Shown here: piece by piece, positions 21,669 to 34,700 of the stretch
Layout: each line of letters starts with the position of its first letter
Position numbering within the stretch: position 1 is the first letter of the stretch
Assembly (NCBI GenBank): GCA_034770075.1
Contig: JAVJAP010000352.1
Span: forward strand, 434,001-498,000
Length of the DNA: 64,000 bases
Reading direction: 5' to 3'
DNA from: Aralia elata
Taxonomy: Eukaryota; Streptophyta; Magnoliopsida; Apiales; Araliaceae
Program-made: the position numbers and the translations under genes
Notes under the pieces: generated by a model
What the model saw: only the letters and a program-made list of their open reading frames with translations
Told to the model about the DNA's origin: nothing
Databases searched by the model: none

Positions 21669-22120
21669 TGATGAGTGGGTTTTAACTTATGAGTTAGATA
21701 CATCTTTGGCTTAATTCTTTACAATCTTTAAGTGTTTCTAGTATCTTTTTATTTGTTTTTGTGTTACTTTTGTAGGTTGAGGCTGGCTGCAGATTAGATA
21801 AAGAACAAAGAATGTGGTGTAGAGCATTCTCGCTGGGGCAAGCGTTTAGAGCTTGATTTCTCGTCGGGGCGAGACTTCGCCAGGGCGAGATTTTGTGAAG
21901 AAATTCCTCGTCGGGGCGATGATGCGGCTGGAGGAAAAAGAAGTTGATGTTTAACCGGATCAGTTATTTAGGAGTTTGATGTTAACAAGGATTCTTTTGA
22001 CGAATCTGATGAGGAGATATAAGAGACATATGAAGGCATGAACAAAATATATAACGCATTAGCAATACCAACACAGAGATTGAATTTTTAGAGCTGAGCA
22101 AGGAAATTGGAGATCAGGAC
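21669..22120 (+). repeat. Athila-1 3' LTR, truncated
   Basis: Starts TGATGAGTGGGTTTTA as in Athila-2 and is lost after ~450 bp where satellite begins. About 1.2 kb of LTR is missing relative to Athila-2. Confidence 0.8.
21829..21920. repeat. Palindrome cluster 7 (4 copies) in the Athila-1 LTR
   Basis: Units at 21829, 21860, 21876 and 21907, variants of CTCG(C/T)CGGGGCGAG. Spacing is 31, 16 and 31 bp. The Athila-2 LTRs carry two and one copies in this region. Confidence 0.85.
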
Positions 22121-25100
22121 ATGACTTGTGTGAGATGTACACATCGTTTTGAATGCGATAGTGATGAGATTGCTCCTTTTGATGCTAATCCAACTAGAAC
22201 GAAGTAATAGGACTCCTAATCATCTCTTTCTTTGACAATTTGAAAGAACGAATGAAACAATAAGAAGGTCTCCCTAAATCATTACTTGTATGAGATGTAC
22301 AAATCGTTTTGAACGCGATGGTGATGGGATTACTCCTTTTGATACTAATCAAACTAGAACGAAGTAATGGGACTGACCTCTTTATTTTATAATTTGAAGG
22401 AACTAATGAAACAATAAGAAGGTCTTTCTAAATCATAACTTGTGCGAGATGTACACATCGTTTTGAACGCGATTGTGATGTGATTGCTCTTTTTGACGCT
22501 AATCAAACTAGAACGAACTAATAGGACTGCTAATCACCTCTTTCTTTGACAATTTGAAGGAACGAATCAAACAATAAGAAGGTCTCCTTAAATCATGACT
22601 TGTGTGAGATGTACACATCGTTTTGAACGCGATAGTGATGGTATTATTCCTTCTGATGCTAATCAAACTAGAACGAAGTAATAGGACTCCTAATCACCTC
22701 TTTTTTGACAATTTGAAGGAACTAATTAAACAATAAGAAGGCCTCCTTAAATCAAGTCTCGTGTGAGATGTAAGCATCGTGTTGAATGCGATAGTGATGC
22801 GATTGTTCCTTTTGATGCTAATCAAACTAGAACGAAGTATCACCTCTTTCTTTGACAATTTGAAGGAACTAATAAAACAATAAGAAAGTCTCCTAGAATC
22901 ACGACTTGTGTGAGATGTACACATCGTTTTGAACGCGATAGTGATGAGATTGCTCCTTTTGATGCTAATCAAACTAGAACGAAGTAATAGGACTCCTAAT
23001 CACCTCTTTCTTTGATAATTTGAAAGAACGAATGAAACAATAAGAAAGTCTCCCTAAATCATGACTTCTGTGAGATGTACACATCGTTTTGAACGCGATA
23101 GTGATGAGATTACTCCTTTTGATAATAATCAAATTCGAACGAAGTAATAGGACTGACCTCTTTATTTTACAATTTGAAGGAACTAATGAAACAATAAGAA
23201 GGTCTCCCTAAATCATAACTTGTGCGAGATGTACATATCGTTTTGAATGCGATAGTGATGAGATTGCTCTTTTTGACGCTAATCAAACTAGAACGAACTA
23301 ATAGGACTGCTAATCACCTCTTTCTTTGACAATTTGAAGGAACGAATCAAACAATAAGAAGGTCTCCCTAAATCATGACTTGTGTGAGATGTACACATCG
23401 TTTTGAACGCGATAGTGATGGTATTACTCCTTTTGATGCTAATCAAACTAGAACGAAGTAATAGGACTCCTAATCACCTCTTTTTTGACAATTTGAAGGA
23501 ACTAATTAAACAATAAGAAGGTCTCCCTAAATCAAGTCTCGTGTGAGATGTAAGCATCGTTTTGAACGCGATAGGGATGCGATTGCTCCTTTTGATGCTA
23601 ATCAAACTAGAACGAAGTATCACCTCTTTCTTTGACAATTTGAAGGAACTAATAAATCAATAAGAAAGTCTTCTAAAATCATGACTTGTGTGAGATGTAC
23701 ACATCGTTTTGAACGCGATAGTGATGGGATTGCTCCTTTTGATGCTAATCAAACTAGAACGAAGTAATAGGACTCACAATCATCTCTTTCTTTGACAATT
23801 TGAAGAAACGAATGAAACAATAAGAAGGTCTCCCTAAATCATGACTTGTGTGAGATGTACACATCGTTTTGAACGCGATAATGATGGGATCGCTCCTTTT
23901 GATGCTAATCCAACTAGAACGAAGTAATAGGACTCCTAATCATCTCTTCCTTTGATAATGAGAAGGAACGAATGAAACAATAAGAAGGTCACCCTAAATC
24001 ATGACTTGTGTGAGATGTACACATCGTTTTGAACGCGATAGTGATGTGATTGCTCCTTTTGAAGCTAATCCAACTAGAACGAACTAATAGGACTGCTAAT
24101 CACCTCTTTCTTTGACAATGTGAAGGAACGAATAAAACAATAAGAAGGTCTCCGTAAATCATGACTTGTGTGAGATGCACACATCGTTTTGAACGCGATA
24201 GTGATGGTATTACTCCTTTTGATGCTAATCAAATTAGAACGAAGTAATAGAACTCCTAATCATCACTTTTTTGACAATTTGAAGGAACTAATTAAACAAT
24301 AAGAAGGTCTCCTTAAATCAAGTCTCGTGTGAGATGTAAGCATCGTGTTGAACGCGATAGTGATGCGATTGTACCTTTTGATGCTAATCAAACTAGAACG
24401 AAGTATCACCTCTTTCTTTGACAATTTGAAGGAACTAATAAATCAATAAGAAAGTCTCGTAAAATCATGACTTGTGTCAGATGTACACATCGTTTTGAAC
24501 GCGATAGTGATGGGATTGCTCCTTTTGATGCAAATCAAACTAGAACAAAGTAATAGGACTCCTAATCATCTCTTTCTTTGACAATTTGAAGGAACGAATG
24601 AAACAATAAGAAGGTCTCCCTAAATCATGACTTGTGTGAGATATACACATCCTTTTGAACGCGATAACGATGGGATTGCTCCTTTTGATGCTAATCCAAC
24701 TAAAATGAAGTAATAGGACTCCTAATCATCTCTTTCTTTGACAATTTGGAGGACCGAATGAAACAATAAGAAGGTCTCCCCAAATCATGACTGTGTGAGA
24801 TGTACACATCGTTTTGAACGCGATAGTGATGGGATTGCTCCTTTTGATGCTAATCGAACTAGAACGAAGTAATAAGACTCCCAATCGCCTCTTTCTTTGA
24901 CAATATGAAGGAACGAATAAAACAATAAGAAGGTCTCCGTAAATCATGACTTGTGTGAGATGTACACATCGTTTTGAACGCGATAGTGATGGTATTACTC
25001 CTTTTGATGCTAATCAAATTAGAACGAAGTAATAAGACTCCTAATCATCTCTTTTTTGACAATTTGAAGGAACTAATTAAACAATAAGAAGGTCTCCTTA

Positions 25101-28100
25101 AATCAAGTCTCGTGTGAGATGTAAGCATCGTGTTGAACGCGATAGTGATGCGATTGTTCCTTTTGATGTTAATCAAACTAGAACGAAGTATCACCTCTTT
25201 CTTTGACAATTTGAAGGAACTAATAAATCAATAAGAAAGTCTCCTAAAATCATGACTTGTTTGAGATGTACACATCGTTTTGAACGCGATAGTGATGGGA
25301 TTGCTCCTTTTGATGCTAATCAAACTAGAACAAAGTAATAGGACTCCTAATCATCTCTTTCTTTGACAATTTGAAGGAACGAATGAAACAATAAGAAGGT
25401 CTCCCTAAATCATGACTTGTGTGAGATGTACACATCGTTTTGAACGCGATAATGATGGGATTGCTCCTTTTGATGCTAATCCAACTAGAACGAAGTAATA
25501 GGACTCCTAATCATCTCTTTCTTTGACAATTTGAAGGAACGAATGAAATAATAAGAAGGTCTTCCTAAATCATGACTTGTGTGAGTTGTACACATCGTTT
25601 TGAACGTGATAGTCATGGGATTGCTCCTTTTGATGCTAATCCAACTAGAACGAAGTAATAGGACTTCTAATCACCTCTTTCTTTGACAATTTGAAGGAAC
25701 GAATGAAACAATAAGAAGGTCTCCGTAAATCATGACTTGTGTGAGATGTACACATCGTTTTGAACGCGATAGTGATGGTATTACTCGTTCTGATGCTAAT
25801 CAAATTAGAACGAAGTAATAGGACTCCTAATCACCTCTTTTTTGACAATTTGAAGGAACTAATTAAACAATAAGAAGGTCTCCTTAAATCAAGTCTTGTG
25901 TGAGATGTAAGCATCGTGTTGAACGCGATAGGGATGCGATTGTTCCTTTTGATGCTAATCAAACTAGAACGAAGTATCACCTCTTTCTTTGACAATTTGA
26001 TGGAACTAATAAAACAATAAGAAAGTCTCCTAAAATCACGACTTGTGTGAGATGTACACATCGTTTTGAATGCGATTGTGATGGGATTGCTCCTTTTGAC
26101 TAGAACGAAGTAATAGGACTCCTAATCACCTCTTTCTTTGACAATTTGAAAGAACGTATGAAACAATAAAAAGGTCTCCCTAAATCATGACTTCTGTGAG
26201 ATGTACACATCGTTTTGAACGCGATAGTGATGAGATAACTCCTTTTGATAATAATCAAATTCGAACGAAGTAATAGGACTGACCTCTTTTTTTTGACAAT
26301 TTGAAGGAACGAATGAAACAATTAGAAGGTCTCCCAAAATCATGACTTGTGTGAGATGTACACATCGTTTTGAACGCGAAAGTGATGGGATTGCTCCTTT
26401 TGATACTAATCCAACTAGAACGAAGTAATAGGACTGCTAATCACCTCTTTCTTTAATAATTTGAAGGAACGAATCAAACAATAAGGTCTCCCTAAATCAT
26501 GACTTGTGTGAGATGTACACATCGTTTTGAACGCGATAGTGATGGTATTACTCCTTTTGATGCTAATCAAACTAGAACGAAGTAATAGGACTCCTAATCA
26601 CCTCTTTTTTGACAATTTGAAGGAACTAATTAAACAATAAGAAGGTCTCCCTAAATCAAGTCTCCTGTGAGATGTAAGCATCGTTTTGAACGCGATTGGG
26701 ATGCGGTTGCTCCTTTTGATGCTAATCAAACTAGAACGAAGTATCACCTCATTCTTTGACAATTTAAAGGAACTAATAAATCAATAAGATAGTCTCCTAA
26801 AATCATGACTTGTGTGAGATGTACACATCGTTTTGAACGCGATAGTGATGGTATTACTCCTTTTGATGCTAATCAAATTAAAACGAAGTAATAGGACTCC
26901 TAATCATCTCTTTTTTGACAATTTGATTGAACTAATTAAATAATAAGAAGATCTCCTTAAATCAAGTCTCGTGTGAGAAGTAAGCATCGTTTTGAACGCG
27001 ATAGGGATGCGATTATTCCTTTTGATGCTAATCAAACTAGAACGAAGTATCACCTCTTTCTTTGACAATTTGAAGGAACTAATAAATCAATAAGAAAGTC
27101 TCCTAAAATCATGACTTGTGTGAGATGTACACATCGTTTTGAACGCGATAGTGATGAGATTGCTCCTTTTGATGCTAATCAAACTAGAACGAAGTAATAA
27201 GACTCCTAATCATCTCTTTCTTTGACAATTTGAAGGAACGAATGAAACAATAAGAAGGTCTCCCTATATCATGACTTGTGTGAGATGTACACATCGTTTT
27301 GAACGCGATAATGATGGGATTGCTCCTTTTGATGCTAATCCAACTAGAACGAAGTAATAGGACTCCTAATCATCTCTTTCTTTGACAATTTGAAGGAACG
27401 AATGAAACAATAAGAAGGTCTCCCTAAATCATGACTTGTGTGAGATGTACACATCGTTTTGAACGCGATAGTGATGGGATTGCTCCTTTTGATACTAATC
27501 CAACTAGAACAAAGTAATAGGACTCCTAATCACCTCTTTCTTTGACAATTTGAAGGAACGAATGAAACAATAAGAAGGTCTCCGTAAATCATGACTTGTG
27601 TGAGATGTACACATCGTTTTGAACGCGATAGTGATGGTATTACTCCTTCTGATGCTAATCAAACTAGAACGAAGTAATAGGACTCCTAATCACCTCTTTT
27701 TTGACAATTTGAAGGAACTAATTAAACAATAAGAAGGTCTCCTTAAATCAAGTCTCGTGTGAGATGTAAGCATCGTGTTGAACGCGATAGTGATGCGATT
27801 GTTCCTTTTGATGCTAATCAAACTAGAACGAAGTATCACCTCTTTCTTTGACAATTTGAAGGAACTAATAAAACAATAAGAAAGTCTCCTAAAATCACGA
27901 CATGTGTGAGATGTACACATCGTTTTGAATGCGATAGTTATGGGATTGCTCCTTTTGATTCTAATCAAACTAGAACGAAGTAATAGGACTCCTAATCACC
28001 TCTTTCTTTGACAATTTGAAAGAACGAATGAAACAATAAGAAGGTCTCCCTAAATCATGACTTCTGTGAGATGTATACATCGTTTTTAACGCGATAGTGT

Positions 28101-28678
28101 TGAGATTACTCCTGTTGATAATAATCAAATTCGAACGAAGTAATAGGACTGACCTCTTTATTTTACAATTTGAAGGAATTAATGAAACAATAAGAAGGTC
28201 TCCCTAAATCATAACTTGTGTGACATGTACACATATTTTTGAACGCGATAGTGATGAGATTGCTCTTTTTGACTCTAATCAAACTAGAACGAACTAATAG
28301 GACTGCTAATCACCTCTTTCTTTGATAATTTGAAGGAACGAATCAAACAATAAGAAGGTCTCCCTAAATCATGACTTGTGTGAGATGTACACATCGTTTT
28401 GAACGCGATAGTGGTGGTATTACTCCTTTTGATGCTAATCAAACTAGAACGAAATAATAGGACTCCTAATCACCTCTTTTTTGACAATTTGAAGGAACTA
28501 ATTAAACAATAAGAAGGTCTCCCTAAATCAAGTCTCGTGTGAGATGTAAGCATCGTTTTGAACGCGATAGAGATGCGATTGCTCCTTTTGATGCTAATCA
28601 AACTAGAACGAAGTATCACCTCTTTCTTTGACAATTTGAAGGAACTAATAAATCAATAAGAAAGTCTCCTAAAATCAT

Positions 28679-28720
<42 letters not shown>

Positions 28721-31700
28721 AAGTTTAGCTGAAATCTTAACATTCCTGCCTTTGGCAGGAATGGATCCCCCGACCTCTTGGACTCAAGAGCCTTTTGAGT
28801 AGTTGTTTTACCACTTGTGTGAGATGTACACATCGTTTTGAACGCGATAGTGATGGGATTGCTCCATTTGATGCTAATCAAACCAGAACGAAGTAATAGG
28901 ACTCCTAATCATCTCTTTCTTTGACAATTTGAAGGAACGAATGAAACAATAAGAAGGTCTCCCTAAATCATGACTTGTGTGAGATGTACACATCGTTTTG
29001 AACGCGCTAATGATGGGATTGCTCCTTTTCATGCTAATCCAATTAGAACGAAGTAATAGGACTCCTAATCATCTCTTTCTTTGACAATTTGAAGGAACGA
29101 ATGAAACAATAAGAAGGTCTCCCTAAATCATGACTTGTGTGAGATGTACACATCGTTTTGAACCCGAAAGTGATGGGATTGCTCCTTTTGATGTTAATCC
29201 AACTAGAACGAAGTAATAGGAATGCTAATCACCTCTTTCTTTGACAATTTGAAGGAACGAATTAAACAATAAGAAAGTCTCCCTAAATCATGACTTGTGT
29301 GAGATGTACACATCGTTTTGAACGCGATAGTGATGGTATTACTCCTTTTGATGCTAATCAAACTAGAACGAAGTAATAGGACTCCTAATCACCTCTTTTT
29401 TGACAATTTGAAGGAACTAATTAAACAATAAGAAGGTCTCCCTAAATCAAGTCTCGTGTGAGATGTAAGCATCGTTTTGAACGCGATAGGGATGCGATTG
29501 CTCCTTTTGATGCTAATCAAACTAGAACGAAGTATCACCTCTTTCTTTGACAATTTGAAAGAACTAATAAATCAATAAGAAAGTCTTCTAAAATCATGAC
29601 TTGTGTGAGATGTACACATCGTTTTGAACGCGATAGTGATGGTATTACTCCTTTTGATGCTAATCAAATTAGAACGAAGTAATAGGACTCCTAATCATCT
29701 ATTTTTTGACAATTTGAATGAACTAATTAAATAATAATAAGGTCTCCTTAAATCAAGTCTCGTGTGAGATGTAAGCATCGTTTTGAACGCGATAGGGATG
29801 CGATTATTCCTTTTGATGCTAATCAAACTAGAACGAAGTATCACCTCTTTCTTTGACAATTTGAAGGAACTAATAAATCAATAAGAAAGTCTCCTAAAAT
29901 CATGACTTGTGTGAGATGTACACATCATTTTGAACGCGATAGTGATGGGATTGCTCCTTTTGATGCTAATCAAACTAGAACGAAGTAATAGGACTCCTAA
30001 TCATCTCTTTCTTTGATAATTTGAAGGAACGAATGAAACAATAAGAAGGTCTCCCTAAATCATGACTTGTGTGAGATGTACACATCGTTTTGAACGCGAT
30101 AGTGATGGGATTGCTCCTTTTGATACTAATCCAACTAGAACGAAGTAATAGGAATCCTAATCACCTCTTTCTTTGACAATTTGAAGGAACGAATGAAACA
30201 ATAAGAAGGTCTCCGTAAATCATGACTTGTGTGAGATGTACACATCGTTTTGAACGCGATAGTGATGGTATTACTCCTTCTGATGCTAATCAAACTAGAA
30301 CGAAGTAATAGGACTCCTAATCACCTCTTTTTTGACAATTTGAAGGAACTAATTAAACAATAAGAAGGTCTCCTTAAATCAAGTTTCGTGTGAGATGTAA
30401 GCATCGTGTTGAACGCGATAGTGATGCGATTGTTCCTTTTGATGCTAATCAAACTAGAACGAAGTATCACCTCTTTCTTTGACAATTTGAAGGAACTAAT
30501 AAAACAATAAGAAAGTCTCCTAAAATCACGACTTGTGTGAGATGTACACATCGTTTTGAATGCGATAGTGATGGGATTGCTCCTTTTGATGCTAATCAAA
30601 CTAGAACGAAGTAATAGGACTCCTAATCACCTCTTTCTTTGACAATTTGAAAGAACGAATGAAACAATAAGAAGGTCTCCCTAAATCATGACTTCTGTGA
30701 GATGTATACATCGTTTTGAACGCGATAGTGATGAGATTACTCCTGTTGATAATAATCAAATTCGAACGAAGTAATAGGACTGACCTCTTTATTTTAGAAT
30801 TTGAAGCAACTAATGAAACAATAAGAAGGTCTCCCTAAATCATAACTTGTGTGAGAAGTACACATATTTTTGAACGCGATAGTGATGAGATTGCTCTTTT
30901 TGACTCTAATCAAACTAGAACGAACTAATAGGACTGCTAATCACCTCTTTCTTTGACAATTTGAAGGAACGAATCAAACAATAAGAAGGTCTCCCTAAAT
31001 CATGACTTGTGTGAGATGTACACATCGTTTTGAACGCGATAGTGATGGTATTACTCCTTTTAATGCTAATCAAACTAGAACGAAATAATAGGACTCCTAA
31101 TCACCTCTTTTTTGACAATTTGAAGGAACTAATTAAACAATAAGAAGGTCTCCCTAAATCAAGTCTCGTGTGAGATGTAAGCATCGTTTTGAACGCGATA
31201 GAGATGCGATTGCTCCTTTTGATGCTAATCAAACTAGAACGAAGTATCACCTCTTTCTTTGACAATTTGAAGGAACTAGTAAATCAATAAGAAAGTCTCC
31301 TAAAATCATAACTTGTGTGAGATGTACACATCGTTTTGAACGCGATAGTGATGGGATTGCTCCTTTTGATGCTAATCAAACCAGAACGAAGTAATAGGAC
31401 TCCTAATCATCTCTTTCTTTGACAATTTGAAGGAACGAATGAAACAATAAGAAGGTCTCCCTAAATCATGACTTGTGTGAGATGTACACATCGTTTTGAA
31501 CGCGTTAATGATGGGATTGCTCCTTTTCATGCTAATCCAATTAGAACGAAGTAATAGGACTCCTAATCATCTCTTTCTTTGACAATTTGAAGGAACGAAT
31601 GAAACAATAAGAAGGTCTCCCTAAATCATGACTTGTGTGAGATGTACACATCGTTTTGAACGCGAAAGTGATGGGATTGCTCCTTTTGATGCTAATCCAA

Positions 31701-34700
31701 CTAGAACGAAGTAATAGGAATGCTAATCACCTCTTTCTTTGACAATTTGAAGGAACGAATTAAACAATAAGAAAGTCTCCCTAAATCATGTCTTGTGTGA
31801 GATGTACACATCGTTTTGAACGCGATAGTGATGGTATTACTCCTTTTGATGCTAATCAAATTAGAACGAAGTAATAGGACTCCTAATCACCTCTTTTTTG
31901 ACAATTTGAAAGAACGTATGAAACAATAAAAAGGTCTCCCTAAATCATGACTTCTGTGAGATGTACACATCGTTTTGAACGCGATAGTGATGAGATAACT
32001 CCTTTTGATAATAATCAAACTAGAACGAAGTAATAGGACTCCTAATCACCTCTTTTTTTGACAATTTGAAGGAACAAATGAAACAATAAGAAGGTCTTCC
32101 TAAATCATGACTTGTGTGAGATGTACACATCGTTTTGAACGCGATAGCGATGGGATTGCTCCTTTTGATGCTAATCAAACTAGAACGAAGTATCACCTCT
32201 TTCTTTGACAATTTGAAGGAACGAATGAAACAATAAGAAGGTCTCCCTAAATCATGACTTGTGTGAGATGTACACATCGTTTTGAACGCGATAGTGATGG
32301 GATTGCTCCTTTTGATACTAATCCAACTAGAACGAAGTAATAGGACTCCTAATCACCTCTTTCTTTGACAATTTGAAGGAACGAATGAAACAATAAGAAG
32401 GTCTCCGTAAATCATGACTTGTGTGAGATCTGTACACATCGTTTTGAACGCGATAGTGATGGTATTACTCCTTCTGATGCTAATCAAACTAGAACGAAGT
32501 AATAGGACTCCTAATCACCTCTTTTTGACAATCTGAAGGAACTAATTAAACAATAAGATGGTCTCCTTAAATCAAGTCTCGTGTGAGATGTAAGCATCGT
32601 GTTGAACGCGATAGTGATGCGATTGTTCCTTTTGATGCTAATCAAACTAGAACGAAGTATCACCTCTTTCTTTGACAATTTGAAGGAACTAATAAAACAA
32701 TAAGAAAGTCTCCTAAAATCACGACTTGTGTGAGATGTACACATCGTTTTGAATGCGATAGTGATGGGATTGCTCCTTTTGATGCTAATCAAACTAGAAC
32801 GAAGTAATAGGACTCCTAATCACCTCTTTCTTTGACAATTTGAAAGAACGAATGAAACAATAAGAAGGTCTCCCTAAATCATGACTTCTGTGAGATGTAT
32901 ACATCGTTTTGAACGCGATAGTGATGAGATTACTCCTGTTGATAATAATCAAATTCGAACGAAGTAATAGGACTGACCTCTTTATTTTAGAATTTGAAGC
33001 AACTAATGAAACAATAAGAAGGTCTCCCTAAATCATAACTTGTGTGAGAAGTACACATATTTTTGAACGCGATAGTGATGAGATTGCTCTTTTTGACTCT
33101 AATCAAACTAGAACGAACTAATAGGACTGCTAATCACCTCTTTCTTTGACAATTTGAAGGAACGAATCAAACAATAAGAAGGTCTCCCTAAATCATGACT
33201 TGTGTGAGATGTACACATCGTTTTGAACGCGATAGTGATGGTATTACTCCTTTTGATGCTAATCAAACTAGAACGAAATAATAGGACTCCTAATCACCTC
33301 TTTTTTGACAATTTGAAGGAACTAATTAAACAATAAGAAGGTCTCCCTAAATCAAGTCTCGTGTGAGATGTAAGCATCGTTTTGAACGCGATAGAGATGC
33401 GATTGCTCCTTTTGATGCTAATCAAACTAGAACGAAGTATCACCTCTTTCTTTGACAATTTGAAGGAACTAATAAATCAATAAGAAAGTCTCCTAAAATC
33501 ATGACTTGTGTGAGATGTACACATCGTTTTGAACGCGATAGTGATGGGATTGCTCCTTTTGATGCTAATCAAACTAGAACGAAGTAATAGGACTCCTAAT
33601 CATCTCTTTCTTTGACAATTTGAAGGAACGAATGAAACAATAAGAAGGTCTCCCTAAATCATGACTTGTGTGAGATGTACACATCGTTTTGAACGCGATA
33701 ATGATGGGATTGCTCCTTTTGATGCTAATCCAACTAGAACGAAGTAATAGGACTCCTAATCATCTCTTTCTTTGACAATTTGAAGGAACGAATGAAACAA
33801 TAAGAAGGTCTCCCTAAATCATGACTTGTGTGAGATGTACACATCGTTTTGAACGCGATAGTGATAGGATTGCTCCTTTTGATGCTAATCCAACTAGAAC
33901 GAAGTAATAGGACTGCTAATCATCTCTTTCTTTGACAATTTGAAGGAACGAATCAAACAATAAGAAGGTCTCCCTAAATCATGACTTGTGTGAGATGTAC
34001 ACATCGTTTTGAACGCGATAGTGATGGTATTACTCCTTTTGATGCTAATCAAATCAGAACGAAGTAATAGGACTCCTAAATCACCTCTTTTTTTGACAAT
34101 TTGAAAGAACGAATGAAACAATAAAAAGGTCTCCCTAAATCATGACTTCTGTGAGATGTACACATCGTTTTGAACGCGATAGTGATGAGATTAAAACTCC
34201 TTTTGATAATAATCAAATTCGAACGAAGTAATAGGACTGACCTCTTTTCTTTGACAATTTGAAGGAACGAATGAAACAATAAGGTCTCCTTAAATCATGA
34301 CTTGTGTGAGATGTACACATCGTTTTGAACGCGATAGTGATAGGATTGCTCCTTTTGATGCTAATCCAACTAGAACGAAGTAATAGGACTGCTAATCACC
34401 TCTTTCTTTGACAATTTGAAGGAACGAATCAAACAATAAGAAGGTCTCCCTAAATCATGACTTGTGTGAGATGTACACATCGTTTTGAACGCGATAGTGA
34501 TGGTATTACTCCTTTTGATGCTAATCAAACTAGAACGAAGTAATAGGACTCCTAATCACCTCTTTTTTGACAATTTGAAGGAACTAATTAAACAATAAGA
34601 AGGTCTCCCTAAATCAAGTCTCCTGTGAGATGTAAGCATCGTTTTGAACGCGATAGGGATGCGATTGCTCCTTTTGATGCTAATCAAACTAGAACGAAGT

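Larger units (their letters stand above)
8646..22120 (+). mobile_element. Athila-type Ty3 retrotransposon (Athila-1), nested and broken
   Basis: The order visible is integrase end, post-pol spacer, env-like gene, 3' untranslated region, purine tract and truncated 3' LTR starting TGATGAGTGGG. This is the Athila arrangement. The 5' part (5' LTR, gag, protease, RT) lies left of the window or was removed by the insertion at 8645/8646. Athila-2 (11025-17825) and a solo copia LTR (18113-19898) lie inside its env-like gene, so it is older than both. The 3' LTR is cut off by the satellite. Confidence 0.85.
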
